From positions 96,311 through 160,310 of the forward strand of contig JAKVCO010000008.1 in the NCBI GenBank assembly GCA_022448245.1: 64,000 nt of DNA, written 5' to 3'. The notes under the pieces are model-generated. The model did not search any database. It was not told where the DNA came from and saw only the letters and a program-made list of their open reading frames with translations. Position 1 is the first letter of the stretch. Each line of letters starts with the position of its first letter. A program made the translations under genes and the position numbers. Below, piece by piece: positions 18,350-25,906 of the stretch. This DNA comes from Paracoccaceae bacterium. GTDB taxonomy: Bacteria > Pseudomonadota > Alphaproteobacteria > Rhodobacterales > Rhodobacteraceae.

Positions 18350-18428
18350 CGGGCCATACTCTCGCCAAGGTTGCATTGCATTCCTCGCAGGCGACCGGGC
18401 CAATATGCCCGCAGGCAAGGGTAAGATT

Positions 18429-19229
18429 ATGTCAGCGTATCAAAAGCGGACAAACGCAAAATTGATCGGTCTTTTGGGTGGTCTTATATTGGCCGCAGCG
18501 GGTGCCTTGTACCTGACGGGCGGGCTTGAGGCGTCGGTCACCGAAGGCAAAATCGCCGAGATCGAGGCTGCCGAAAACGCCAAAGCCACCCCTGTTGCCC
18601 AATCTGTTAAGGCCGCCACGGTGGAGCCCAAGCCATCTGCGGCCGCCAAACAAGGTGGCTTCCGCGAGACATATGCCGAGTACATGGCCGCAGGCAGCGG
18701 CGCGACCCTAGTGCCCGAACGCTTCAAGGGCCTCAGGCTCCCCGAAGGATGGCGCGTCGTCACCGACCGCAACTTCGGCATCGGCGTTGATATTGAAGCC
18801 GGTGACTTTGGCGAGGCTGTGCGCCCGGTCAAAGGTCTGACGCTTGAAATCTCGTATAAGGAATTCGGGGCCAACGATGCCGCTCGTGAGCAAGTCTCAC
18901 AATGGCTGAGCACGAAGACGCTTTGGTATGCCCACCGCGACACGCGCCCCACCGACGGATTTGCCCGCGCGCATTTCTTCGCGCCCACAGGGGCTGCTTT
19001 CGACGTGACGCTTGACGATGTCACGCCCGCAGGCCGTCCCGTGATGCTCGACGGCCGGCTTCTTTACTTTGATGCGAAGGATGTAGAGATCTTTGAGGCC
19101 CGCCTGACCGAGAAAACCCAGCAAGGCTGGTCTTTCGTGGTCGATAGCACCGCTGGTGTCCTCACCGTGGAAGGTGCAGGCACAGCTGACGAACTCCGCA
19201 CCTTCCTGGCAGCGATACCTGCGCGTTAA
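18429..19229 (+). CDS. Membrane-anchored hypothetical protein
   Basis: A 266-residue protein starting MSAYQKRTNAKLIGLLGGLI, with AAGGG upstream; the same frame is open from 18321, but that stretch overlaps the response regulator. One N-terminal membrane helix (LLGGLILAAAGALYLTGGL) is followed by an Ala/Lys/Pro-rich linker (about residues 30-75) and a globular part of about 190 residues with segments ERFKGLRLPEGWRVVTDRNF and KTQQGWSFVVDSTAGVLTVE. It is probably a periplasmic-facing anchored protein. No domain was recognised. Its stop shares the tetranucleotide TTAA with the convergent downstream gene. Confidence 0.72.
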   Translation: MSAYQKRTNAKLIGLLGGLILAAAGALYLTGGLEASVTEGKIAEIEAAENAKATPVAQSVKAATVEPKPSAAAKQGGFRETYAEYMAAGSGATLVPERFKGLRLPEGWRVVTDRNFGIGVDIEAGDFGEAVRPVKGLTLEISYKEFGANDAAREQVSQWLSTKTLWYAHRDTRPTDGFARAHFFAPTGAAFDVTLDDVTPAGRPVMLDGRLLYFDAKDVEIFEARLTEKTQQGWSFVVDSTAGVLTVEGAGTADELRTFLAAIPAR

Positions 19230-19636
19230 AACGCCATTACGCTGGCAACCATCTTGAGACGCGTGCCGCCCGAGGACAGATACTGGCCTTCGGCGGTGCG
19301 GCTCATGGTGACGCAATTCTCGCCCTGGATAGGGCCTTTCTCAAAATAGAGACACAAGGTGTCGCCCTGCCCGGCCCATTGACCGTGCCATGTCCCGAGT
19401 TGCGATTGAATTTCGGCCCGACCATCCGAGTGAAGTGACGTCACTGTTGGAAAAGGCGCAGTCTCAACAGCCAATGCATGGCCAAAGACTTCGCCAGTGA
19501 ACGCCTCTGCACTCAGGCGCACTGAATCTGCTTTCGCGAGCCCTGCCCCAACGATCATGAGCCCTGCCAGGAGCGGCACGCGACACATCGCGCTTGCCTG
19601 TGCCCCGAGACGCATTTTGGTCAATCCTCTGATCAT
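19226..19636 (-). CDS. Exported hypothetical protein
   Basis: A 136-residue protein starting MIRGLTKMRLGAQASAMCRV with a strong GGAGG site. A signal peptide with hydrophobic core VPLLAGLMIVGAGLAKADS gives a mature protein of about 100 residues, with two cysteines (DTLCLYFE and GENCVTM) that could form a disulfide in the periplasm. The segment TWHGQWAGQGDTLCLYFEKG resembles small periplasmic proteins that report on or bind a ligand, but no family was assigned. Two palindromic operators lie in its promoter region, so it is likely a tightly regulated single gene. Confidence 0.7.
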   Translation of the reverse strand: MIRGLTKMRLGAQASAMCRVPLLAGLMIVGAGLAKADSVRLSAEAFTGEVFGHALAVETAPFPTVTSLHSDGRAEIQSQLGTWHGQWAGQGDTLCLYFEKGPIQGENCVTMSRTAEGQYLSSGGTRLKMVASVMAF

Positions 19637-19656
19637 GGCAGCCTCCTATGCTGTAA

Positions 19657-19695
19657 TGTTAGAACCTCTAACACAGCAAAGTTAGAACGCCTAAC
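19657..19695. promoter_or_regulatory. Two palindromic operators (GTTAGA...TCTAAC type)
   Basis: TGTTAGAACCTCTAACA (19657-19673) is a perfect 7-3-7 palindrome, and GTTAGAACGCCTAAC (19681-19695) repeats it with 5-base arms. The centres are 23 bases apart, about two helical turns. They lie 21-59 bases upstream of the exported hypothetical gene on the minus strand, where a repressor or activator would act. The regulator is not identified. Confidence 0.6.
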
Positions 19696-19950
19696 ACTTT
19701 CGGCAACGCTTCCTTCCTCGGCTTCTGGAAATCCGGAGAACCCGGACCTTCTCCCCTAATTTATTGGGGAGGATGCCCTTGTGCGATTAGCAAGGTTTTG
19801 CCTATAGTGACGCATTGTTGCTGCCGGCGCTTATTTTGGACGCCTCACTTTATCGGATAATCTAGCCTGCGTTGGCTTGTTCCTAGTTCCACCACAGGGG
19901 GCTGCCCCCTCTATTTTAGAAAATCTCTCCAGCATTTGAGGAGACACAAA
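19696..19950. other. Intergenic region with two hairpins
   Basis: No gene is seen. CTCCCC/GGGGAG (19751-19756 and 19766-19771) flank a T/A-rich loop. AGGGGG/CCCCCT (19896-19910) is a compact hairpin followed by CTATTTTAG, which resembles a terminator or leader structure just before the downstream secreted-protein gene, whose AGGAGA ribosome-binding site starts at 19939. Confidence 0.4.
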
Positions 19951-21378
19951 ATGAAGCTCTTTAGCTTTCTGCCCGTCGCGCTTTTCGCGGCTTCGCCTGC
20001 CCTATCACATCCCAGCTTGGGCCAGGCTCTTGTCCACCAGAAGATCACCCTTACAGAGATCGTGGCCACGACAGACCAGGACGACGGGGGTGGTGAATCA
20101 GAGTATTGCGTGCGCGCCAAACTCGTCCACCAGACGCACCCTGCAGCGCAGGTCGATCTGCTGCGCTGTTACGATGTGGACTGGGACGATGAGGTCCCCG
20201 GCACCGACGTTGAATACCATGAACAGAAGGACCTACGACTGCCGTTGATGGGACCCAAGGGAGCCGTGGATTCCGAGGTTGTGTTGTCGCGCCATGATAG
20301 CTGCACACCCACAGCGCCTTGGGATCTTGAGGTCCAACTATACGAAGTTGACTACAGCCCGGCCGGAGAAATCATCAACGACGTCGCCGATCTGATTGAG
20401 AAGCACGCCAAAGAGAACACTAAGGCGTTCGCGTTTCTTGAACCCAAGGCCCTTGCCCTAACGGGCCTAACTGCGGACGCAGCGCGGCTCGCGGGGAAAT
20501 GGATCGACCGGATCGTCAATGAAACGGAGCTTTTAGGCACCTATACTGCCAACTTTGATCGCGCGGCTTTTGACCCTAAAGGCAGCGGGTCGGCAAAGAA
20601 CCAAAAGCAGCTCCGCCATTTCAACGCCGATGCCACAAAGACGGTGAGCCCCATTGGCGCATGCGATTTCGGGTTCCTGAAGTTCTTCCTGGATGGGTCC
20701 CTTCCCATCATTCTCGACCAGGTGAGCTGCCTGCGGTCCGCTTCGTCGCCGATGTGCATGAACCCGGGTGAAGCGTCTCAGGAACAGTTCCAAGGCCTGG
20801 CGGCGAATGCTGCACGCGCCGATGAAATAGCGCCAGAAGACGGGACCGAGGCCACGGAGGCAGGCGCGCTGGAAATGCGTCAGAGCATCCTTGGCCTGAC
20901 AGCGGCCTATAGCCAAGGTGCCGTTCAGGCGCAGCTCGAACTCCTGTCCGAGATGCCCGAGGGGATCGAGTTGCTCGTGGAACTCTCCGAACCATTGCGA
21001 GAGGCTCAACTCTTGCAGGAGGCAGCTTTGGCCGAGGGCTCCGGTGCGCTTATGGCTGAAGCAATCAGCTCGTATGGGGCGCTGCACGAGGCGATGGCGC
21101 AGGTTACCCGCGGTCCTGACTTTTTCGAACGCTGGGACACTTCGTTCGCCGACAACGTGACCAACGCCGTGAAGCTTGCGCGCCTCGCCAACGACACGGG
21201 CGACGTCGAACTCGCGCAGTCGCGGGTGTCCCAAGCGCTTCTCGCATGGGCTGCACTCGATACTGGTCGCCAGGAGAAGTTCGCGCCGCTCCTGGAGGAT
21301 CTGATGACGTTGCCGGTTGCCACGATGACGGACATAGAACTCCTGGAAATCAGCTCAATGATTGTCGAGCGTTTCTGA
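19951..21378 (+). CDS. Secreted protein of unknown function (475 residues)
   Basis: The start MKLFSFLPVALFAASPALSH has TTTGAGGAGA upstream and gives a clean signal peptide ending at ALS. The mature protein has an N-terminal cysteine-containing beta-type region (ITLTEIVATTDQDDGGGESE, then YCVRAKL and LLRCYDVDWDD) and a long, mostly helical C-terminal part. Other cysteines (SCTPTAPW, GACDFGF, SCLRS, MCMNPGEAS) suggest disulfides. Nothing was recognised as a known domain. The acidic, Asp-rich patches could bind Ca2+, but this is speculation. It stands alone, with a hairpin terminator directly after it. Confidence 0.7.
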   Translation: MKLFSFLPVALFAASPALSHPSLGQALVHQKITLTEIVATTDQDDGGGESEYCVRAKLVHQTHPAAQVDLLRCYDVDWDDEVPGTDVEYHEQKDLRLPLMGPKGAVDSEVVLSRHDSCTPTAPWDLEVQLYEVDYSPAGEIINDVADLIEKHAKENTKAFAFLEPKALALTGLTADAARLAGKWIDRIVNETELLGTYTANFDRAAFDPKGSGSAKNQKQLRHFNADATKTVSPIGACDFGFLKFFLDGSLPIILDQVSCLRSASSPMCMNPGEASQEQFQGLAANAARADEIAPEDGTEATEAGALEMRQSILGLTAAYSQGAVQAQLELLSEMPEGIELLVELSEPLREAQLLQEAALAEGSGALMAEAISSYGALHEAMAQVTRGPDFFERWDTSFADNVTNAVKLARLANDTGDVELAQSRVSQALLAWAALDTGRQEKFAPLLEDLMTLPVATMTDIELLEISSMIVERF

Positions 21379-21385
21379 CCCGTTC

Positions 21386-21413
21386 GCCCCGGCGTCGGCT
21401 TCGCCGCCGGGGC
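21386..21413 (+). terminator. Hairpin terminator after the secreted-protein gene
   Basis: GCCCCGGCG and CGCCGGGGC form a 9-bp perfect stem with a 10-base loop starting 8 bases after the stop codon, followed by ATCTTTA. The T-run is weak, but position and stability fit a terminator. Confidence 0.6.
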
Positions 21414-21525
21414 ATCTTTAGAAAGAAAGTTGCGAGAAGTTGCCCTTTTGCGAAATTTCCTGCAGATGGCTGTTGACGCCCCTTTCCCCCCATGACAAAG
21501 CTTTGCCCACCAACGGGAGAGAGCG

Positions 21526-21573
21526 ATGACCATCCTCGTCGTACTTGTAAGGAAATGGCGCATGGGCCGGTAA
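21526..21573 (+). CDS. ilv leader peptide (15 residues, branched-chain rich)
   Basis: A short gene MTILVVLVRKWRMGR with GGGAGAGAG upstream. Six consecutive residues (I, L, V, V, L, V) are the end products of the pathway encoded downstream. This is the arrangement of a transcription attenuation leader: scarcity of charged tRNAs for Ile, Leu or Val would stall the ribosome in codons 3-8. The 3' part of this gene (21557-21566) is itself one arm of the antiterminator hairpin. Confidence 0.85.
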   Translation: MTILVVLVRKWRMGR

Positions 21574-21625
21574 CGGTTGACCATAACGATCCCATGCGCC
21601 CCCGACTAACCCCGGGGGTTTTTTT
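21557..21625 (+). promoter_or_regulatory. ilv attenuator: antiterminator and terminator hairpins
   Basis: GGCGCATGGG (21557-21566) pairs perfectly with CCCATGCGCC (21591-21600), forming the antiterminator. CCCCC (21599-21603) pairs with GGGGG (21614-21618), followed by seven T (21619-21625), forming an intrinsic terminator. The two structures share bases 21599-21600, so they compete. A ribosome reaching the leader stop covers the first arm and lets the terminator form; a ribosome stalled at the Ile/Leu/Val codons leaves it free and transcription continues into ilvB. Confidence 0.82.
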
Positions 21626-21654
21626 ATGACTGAATGCCAGAGCGGAGACTGACA

Positions 21655-23406
21655 ATGGCACAGATGACCGGAGCAAAGATGGTGGTTCAAGCCCTGAAGG
21701 ATCAGGGTGTGGACGTCGTATTTGGATATCCTGGCGGTGCTGTCCTACCGATTTACGACGAGGTCTTTCAGCAGAACGATATCAAGCACATTCTGGTGCG
21801 CCACGAACAGGGCGCGGTGCACGCAGCCGAGGGCTATGCACGCTCCACTGGTAAGCCCGGCGTTGTGCTCGTGACCTCTGGCCCCGGCGCGACAAACGCC
21901 GTGACCGGCCTGACGGACGCGCTGATGGATTCGATCCCGATCGTGGTTCTCACGGGTCAGGTGCCGACGTTCATGATCGGCTCGGACGCGTTCCAGGAAG
22001 CTGACACGGTGGGCATCACGCGCCCCTGCACCAAGCACAACTGGCTGGTGAAAGAGACCGACACCCTGCCCAAAGTCATGCACGAGGCATTCCACGTCGC
22101 AACCTCTGGCCGTCCGGGTCCGGTTCTGATCGATATCCCGAAGGACGTGCAGTTTGCGTCCGGCACCTACACCCCGCCGCAGAAAGTGCAGTCGCATTAT
22201 TCGCCCCAGGTGAAGGGCGACATCGAGGGGATCACGGATCTCGTAGCCGCGATGGAAAAGGCGGAGCGTCCGGTTTTCTACACAGGTGGCGGCGTCATCA
22301 ACTCGGGCCCCGCGGCGAGCCAGCTCCTGCGTGAGCTGGTGGAGGCCACAGGATTCCCGATCACGTCCACGCTGATGGGCTTGGGCTCCTACCCGGCGTC
22401 CGGCGACAAATGGATTGGGATGCTGGGCATGCACGGCCTCTATGAGGCAAACCTCGCGATGCATGACTGCGATCTTATGATCAACATCGGTGCACGCTTC
22501 GACGACCGGATCACCGGCCGCCTCGATGCCTTCTCACCCAAGTCGAAAAAAGCGCACATCGATATCGACCCGTCCTCGATCAATAAGGTGATCAAGGTCG
22601 ATATCCCGATCCTGGGCGATGTGGGCCATGTGCTCGAAGACATCCTGAAGGTCTGGAAGTCGCGCGGTCGCAAGACCAACGTGGAAGGCGTCAAGAAGTG
22701 GTGGTCGCAGATCGACGAATGGAAAGCCGTGCGTTGCCTCGACTACGCGCCCGCCAAGGACACGATCAAACCGCAATATGCGTTGGAACGTCTCGAGGCG
22801 TTGACGAAGGACCGCAAGGACCGCTTCGTCTGCACCGAGGTGGGCCAGCACCAGATGTGGGCCGCGCAGTACATCGGCTTTGAGAACCCCAACCAGTGGA
22901 TGACCTCCGGTGGCCTGGGCACGATGGGCTATGGCTTCCCCGCCTCCATCGGCGTGCAGATCGCGCACCCGGACGCGCTCGTCATCAACGTGGCGGGCGA
23001 AGCCTCGTGGCTGATGAACATGCAAGAGATGGGCACCGCAGTGCAGTACCGCCTGCCCGTGAAACAGTTCATCTTGAACAACGAACGACTGGGCATGGTG
23101 CGCCAGTGGCAGGACCTCCTCCACGGTGGTCGCTTCTCGCATTCGTGGTCCGAGGCACTGCCTGACTTCGTGAAACTCGCCGAGGCCTTCGGCGCCAAAG
23201 GCATCATCTGTGATGACCCCGCCGACCTCGACGATGCGATCATGGAGATGCTGAACTACGACGGCCCTGTCATCTTTGACTGCCTCGTCACCAAGCACGA
23301 GAACTGTTTCCCCATGATCCCATCGGGCAAGGCGCATAACGAGATGCTCTTGGGCGAAGCCTCCACCGAGGGTGCGATTGATGCGAAAGGGAGTGTGCTG
23401 GTATGA
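21655..23406 (+). CDS. ilvB: Acetolactate synthase, biosynthetic, large subunit
   Basis: The catalytic ThDP-dependent subunit condensing two pyruvates (or pyruvate and 2-oxobutyrate) in valine, leucine and isoleucine synthesis. The 583-residue protein starts [20 protein letters not shown], with GGAG 8 bases upstream; an ATG seven codons earlier lacks one. The catalytic Glu is in [15 protein letters not shown], the FAD-binding region in the centre ([17 protein letters not shown]). In the ThDP motif the usual G-D-G is followed by the diphosphate loop ([20 protein letters not shown] reads GEA where many have GDG). Expression is set by the upstream attenuator. Its stop overlaps the next start (ATGA). 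Confidence 0.96.
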   Translation: MAQMTGAKMVVQALKDQGVDVVFGYPGGAVLPIYDEVFQQNDIKHILVRHEQGAVHAAEGYARSTGKPGVVLVTSGPGATNAVTGLTDALMDSIPIVVLTGQVPTFMIGSDAFQEADTVGITRPCTKHNWLVKETDTLPKVMHEAFHVATSGRPGPVLIDIPKDVQFASGTYTPPQKVQSHYSPQVKGDIEGITDLVAAMEKAERPVFYTGGGVINSGPAASQLLRELVEATGFPITSTLMGLGSYPASGDKWIGMLGMHGLYEANLAMHDCDLMINIGARFDDRITGRLDAFSPKSKKAHIDIDPSSINKVIKVDIPILGDVGHVLEDILKVWKSRGRKTNVEGVKKWWSQIDEWKAVRCLDYAPAKDTIKPQYALERLEALTKDRKDRFVCTEVGQHQMWAAQYIGFENPNQWMTSGGLGTMGYGFPASIGVQIAHPDALVINVAGEASWLMNMQEMGTAVQYRLPVKQFILNNERLGMVRQWQDLLHGGRFSHSWSEALPDFVKLAEAFGAKGIICDDPADLDDAIMEMLNYDGPVIFDCLVTKHENCFPMIPSGKAHNEMLLGEASTEGAIDAKGSVLV

Positions 23407-23951
23407 TGCTCATGTCATCTTTCGTTAGATCAGGGTCCATCCTCTTCGTGTTGGCGCTCGGGATCACTGCTTGTGCCCCTAACTATGATCTAACCTCCCT
23501 TTCTCCGAACCCGGAAGCAACAGATACAGCCGAGACAGCGCGTTCGATTTACTCCGACAGAACACTGTTCACTTACAGCAGCGCGCACGGGACTCAGATT
23601 ACGTACTTGCGGCCGGATGGCGTCAGCTTGCTTTGGTATCCAGGGAACTTCCGTGCGGTTCCGGCACAATGGAAGGTCGAGTTCGATGGTCCTGGGCGCG
23701 GGCACGACATTTGTTGGAAATATCCAACCAGATCTTACAACCCCGTCACGCGTGAATTTGGTGGGCAGTTTCGATGCACCCCGGATCGGTTTTTTTTCCC
23801 GCGCGTTGAGCAGATCCTACAGGGTGACCCGTCTAATCTGAGCTCAGGCCGTTTGCCGTTTGTCCTACCCAAAGCGAGGCTGTCAGCTGAAGAGCTCGCA
23901 GAACAAGCAAAAATCCCGCAATCGAAAATACGAACTGTGTTCAGAGATTAA
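23403..23951 (+). CDS. Lipoprotein (DUF995-like) inserted within the ilv operon
   Basis: A 182-residue protein with a lipoprotein signal ([11 protein letters not shown], mature Cys) followed by a globular region that resembles DUF995 proteins: [35 protein letters not shown] and the paired cysteines DICWKYP and [10 protein letters not shown]. It begins by ATGA overlap with ilvB and ends 4 bases before ilvN. Such an intruder between the two synthase subunits is unusual, and its base and codon use are less biased than its neighbours', suggesting later insertion. It must be cotranscribed with the ilv genes. Its function is unknown. Confidence 0.75.
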   Translation: MMLMSSFVRSGSILFVLALGITACAPNYDLTSLSPNPEATDTAETARSIYSDRTLFTYSSAHGTQITYLRPDGVSLLWYPGNFRAVPAQWKVEFDGPGRGHDICWKYPTRSYNPVTREFGGQFRCTPDRFFFPRVEQILQGDPSNLSSGRLPFVLPKARLSAEELAEQAKIPQSKIRTVFRD

Positions 23952-23955
23952 AGAC

Positions 23956-24519
23956 ATGTCCCCACTGAAGATCAAAAAAGGCGCCACCAGCCACTCTGCC
24001 TACAACCTCCGCCCCTCCTTCTCGGATGTGGAAGAGCGTCATACGCTGGCAGTGATCGTTGAAAACGAACCGGGTGTGCTTGCTCGCGTGATCGGGCTTT
24101 TCTCCGGCCGTGGCTATAACATTGAGAGCCTCACCGTTGCCGAGGTGGATCACACCGGGCACCGGTCGCGGATCACGATCGTCACAGCGGGCACCCCGCA
24201 GATCATCACCCAGATCATCGCGCAGCTTGGCCGGATCGTCAGCGTCTACGAGGTCCACGACCTTACCGTCGAAGGCCCTGCGGTGGAACGCGAGCTCGCG
24301 CTCTTTAAGGTTTCCGGTCAGGGCGAAAAGCGCGTCGAGGCGCTGCGGCTTGCGGATATCTTCCGCGCGTCCGTGGTGGATTCCACGCTTGAAAGCTTCG
24401 TGTTTGAGGTGACGGGCGCGCCCGAAAAGATCGACGCCTTCGCCGATCTCATGCGTCCGCTCGGCCTCGACGAGATCGCGCGCACCGGTGTCGCTGCGCT
24501 CGCCCGCGGCAACGCCTAA
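23956..24519 (+). CDS. ilvN: Acetolactate synthase regulatory small subunit
   Basis: The 187-residue regulatory subunit that stimulates the large subunit and confers valine feedback inhibition. The start MSPLKIKKGATSHSAYNLRP is preferred over upstream in-frame codons that lie within the lipoprotein gene. The N-terminal ACT domain has ERHTLAVIVENEPGVLARVI and GLFSGRGYNIESLTVAEVDH with the valine-binding Gly residues. The second, ALS_ss_C domain (about residues 90-180) contains ELALFKVSG and VDSTLESFVFEVTG. Length fits alphaproteobacterial small subunits. It is the last gene of the attenuated ilv operon, here displaced from ilvB by a lipoprotein gene. Confidence 0.95.
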   Translation: MSPLKIKKGATSHSAYNLRPSFSDVEERHTLAVIVENEPGVLARVIGLFSGRGYNIESLTVAEVDHTGHRSRITIVTAGTPQIITQIIAQLGRIVSVYEVHDLTVEGPAVERELALFKVSGQGEKRVEALRLADIFRASVVDSTLESFVFEVTGAPEKIDAFADLMRPLGLDEIARTGVAALARGNA

Positions 24520-24566
24520 GGTGCGCCGCCTACGCGCGCGACCGCACTTATCTGTTGATCAATGCA

Positions 24567-24598
24567 AATGCCCGTGGCCCTAGTCGGTCACGGGCATT
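24567..24598. terminator. Hairpin after ilvN
   Basis: AATGCCCGTG and CACGGGCATT form a 10-bp perfect stem with a 12-base loop, 47 bases after the ilvN stop. No T-run follows on the plus strand, so termination is likely but not certain. Confidence 0.5.
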
Positions 24599-24631
24599 CG
24601 GTATGAAAAAGGGGGGATCTTCCCCATCGGG

Positions 24632-25285
24632 ATGGGCTGCCAGGCGGCGCATCAGCTCGAAAAGATCAAAGCTCGCATCGACCGGCTTATGGGAGAGGTC
24701 GGGACGGTCGAAAGTACGCCGTTTGACTGGTTGATCCTGCCCCCACATGCCGCTGCGAGTATGCTGAATTCAAATGAATTTTTCCCTCAGACAGCCGATG
24801 AGCTGGAATACATCGGGAAAGAGCGGCGCTTTTATTGGCCGCGACATGGCATGTGGTTCTGGCACATGATTGGCGGCCTTGAGGCATTTGAAGATCACAA
24901 ATCGAAGTTCGCTTACATGCAGCGTCGCCCCGAGATTTACCGTGACCTCGAAGTCCTGGCCATTTGGGCAAATACCCAAGCCAACCTTAGTGAAGTACCG
25001 CTTGGCCACCCGCTCGATCTGACGGCGCGGAGATCGGTGTTGAACGAGCTCCAAAGCGCCCTCGATCGCTATTTCGCAAAGAGTTCGCTCTTTACGGTGG
25101 TCCGCTCAGACAGGCTGAACGCCGAGGACCCTTTGCCTGAGACATCGTTCTCCATCTACGCAGGTGAGGACGCGCCAAAGAACTGGCACGGATCTTCACC
25201 TGCCTGGAAACTGGCCATGGCAGAGGCGCTCGAAAAGACAGGCTTTGCGGCCCGCGTTGGCTCGCCGGAGAAGGCGCGGCGCTGA
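24632..25285 (+). CDS. Hypothetical protein, 217 residues
   Basis: A soluble protein starting MGCQAAHQLEKIKARIDRLM, with an amphipathic N-terminal helix and a Trp/His-rich central part (KERRFYWPRHGMWFWHMIGG), then a helical segment with ELQSALDRYFAKSSLFTVV. No domain was recognised. The start is uncertain: AAAGGGGGG lies 15 bases ahead of the ATG, further than usual, and no nearer start is available in frame. A hairpin separates it from ilvN. Amino-acid composition looks coding and there is no better frame on either strand. Confidence 0.6.
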   Translation: MGCQAAHQLEKIKARIDRLMGEVGTVESTPFDWLILPPHAAASMLNSNEFFPQTADELEYIGKERRFYWPRHGMWFWHMIGGLEAFEDHKSKFAYMQRRPEIYRDLEVLAIWANTQANLSEVPLGHPLDLTARRSVLNELQSALDRYFAKSSLFTVVRSDRLNAEDPLPETSFSIYAGEDAPKNWHGSSPAWKLAMAEALEKTGFAARVGSPEKARR

Positions 25286-25356
25286 ACACTTGTGTGACGA
25301 GCTCTATGTTAAGGCGACCGCGCCGGGGGACTCAGACGCGGCCGCCCCCTGCTCGC

Positions 25357-25602
25357 TTAGCCGTCCGTCACCGGCAGAAGCGCAGCCTCTTCGGCTTGAG
25401 CCAGTTCATCTGCATCTATGAGGCCGTCTTCGGTCCGATCGATCAGCAGGAAGAGCTCCTCGGTCAGCTCAGGCATCGCGGCCTGCATCTCATAGAAGCT
25501 CAACAGACCGTCGGCATTGGCGTCGGTATCGGCATCGATGGAAAGCGCGAGGGCCGTTGTGCCGATTGCAGCAGCACCGAGGAAAAAGAGCGTACGAAAC
25601 AT
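25357..25602 (-). CDS. Small exported EF-hand protein
   Basis: An 81-residue protein, MFRTLFFLGAAAIGTTALAL, with an N-terminal signal or anchor and two perfect EF-hand loops: DANADGLLSFYE and DRTEDGLIDADE, both following the D-x-[DNT]-x-D-G-x-[IL]-x-x-x-E calcium pattern. The short linker between the loops (about 20 residues) suits a paired EF-hand. A longer frame upstream (to 25719) has no ribosome-binding site and is rejected; AGAGA precedes the chosen ATG. It is probably a periplasmic calcium-binding protein; the partner is unknown. Confidence 0.78.
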   Translation of the reverse strand: MFRTLFFLGAAAIGTTALALSIDADTDANADGLLSFYEMQAAMPELTEELFLLIDRTEDGLIDADELAQAEEAALLPVTDG

Positions 25603-25906
25603 GGGTGTCTCTTTTGGGTGGGCAGGCGGTCTTGCCCGCTGAAAGGAGGTTTGCGTTGGGTCAGCCGCACTCGCCACGGGTGACGGCGCAGACAACCTAG
25701 AGGCGCGGCTTGCTGCCAAGCTGGGCGGGCCGACCGGAGGGTTTTCCGCCGCTCAAAACGCGCGCCTGCATGCTGCGCAGGCCCTCGCCGACGGCTTTCC
25801 GCGCTCTGCGCATGACTTTCCCAACAGCGACCTGCCCGCGTCGCATCGAAGCCTGCCAAGTCGCGCGCGGCCTCCTAGGATCGTCAAAGAATAAAGGGAG
25901 CTCTCC
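25603..25906. other. Intergenic region without recognised gene
   Basis: Open frames on both strands here are Arg/Pro/Ala-rich and lack ribosome-binding sites, so they look like composition artefacts. GGGCAGGCGG/CTTGCCCGC-type complementarity at about 25620-25641 could form a modest hairpin in the EF-hand leader. The Rieske gene promoter presumably lies in the last 100 bases; AAAGGGAG is its ribosome-binding site. Confidence 0.4.

Noticed and set aside
18321..18428. Extended N-terminus of the anchored hypothetical protein
   Set aside because: It overlaps the response-regulator gene end and lacks a ribosome-binding site; the ATG at 18429 has one and leads directly into a membrane anchor.
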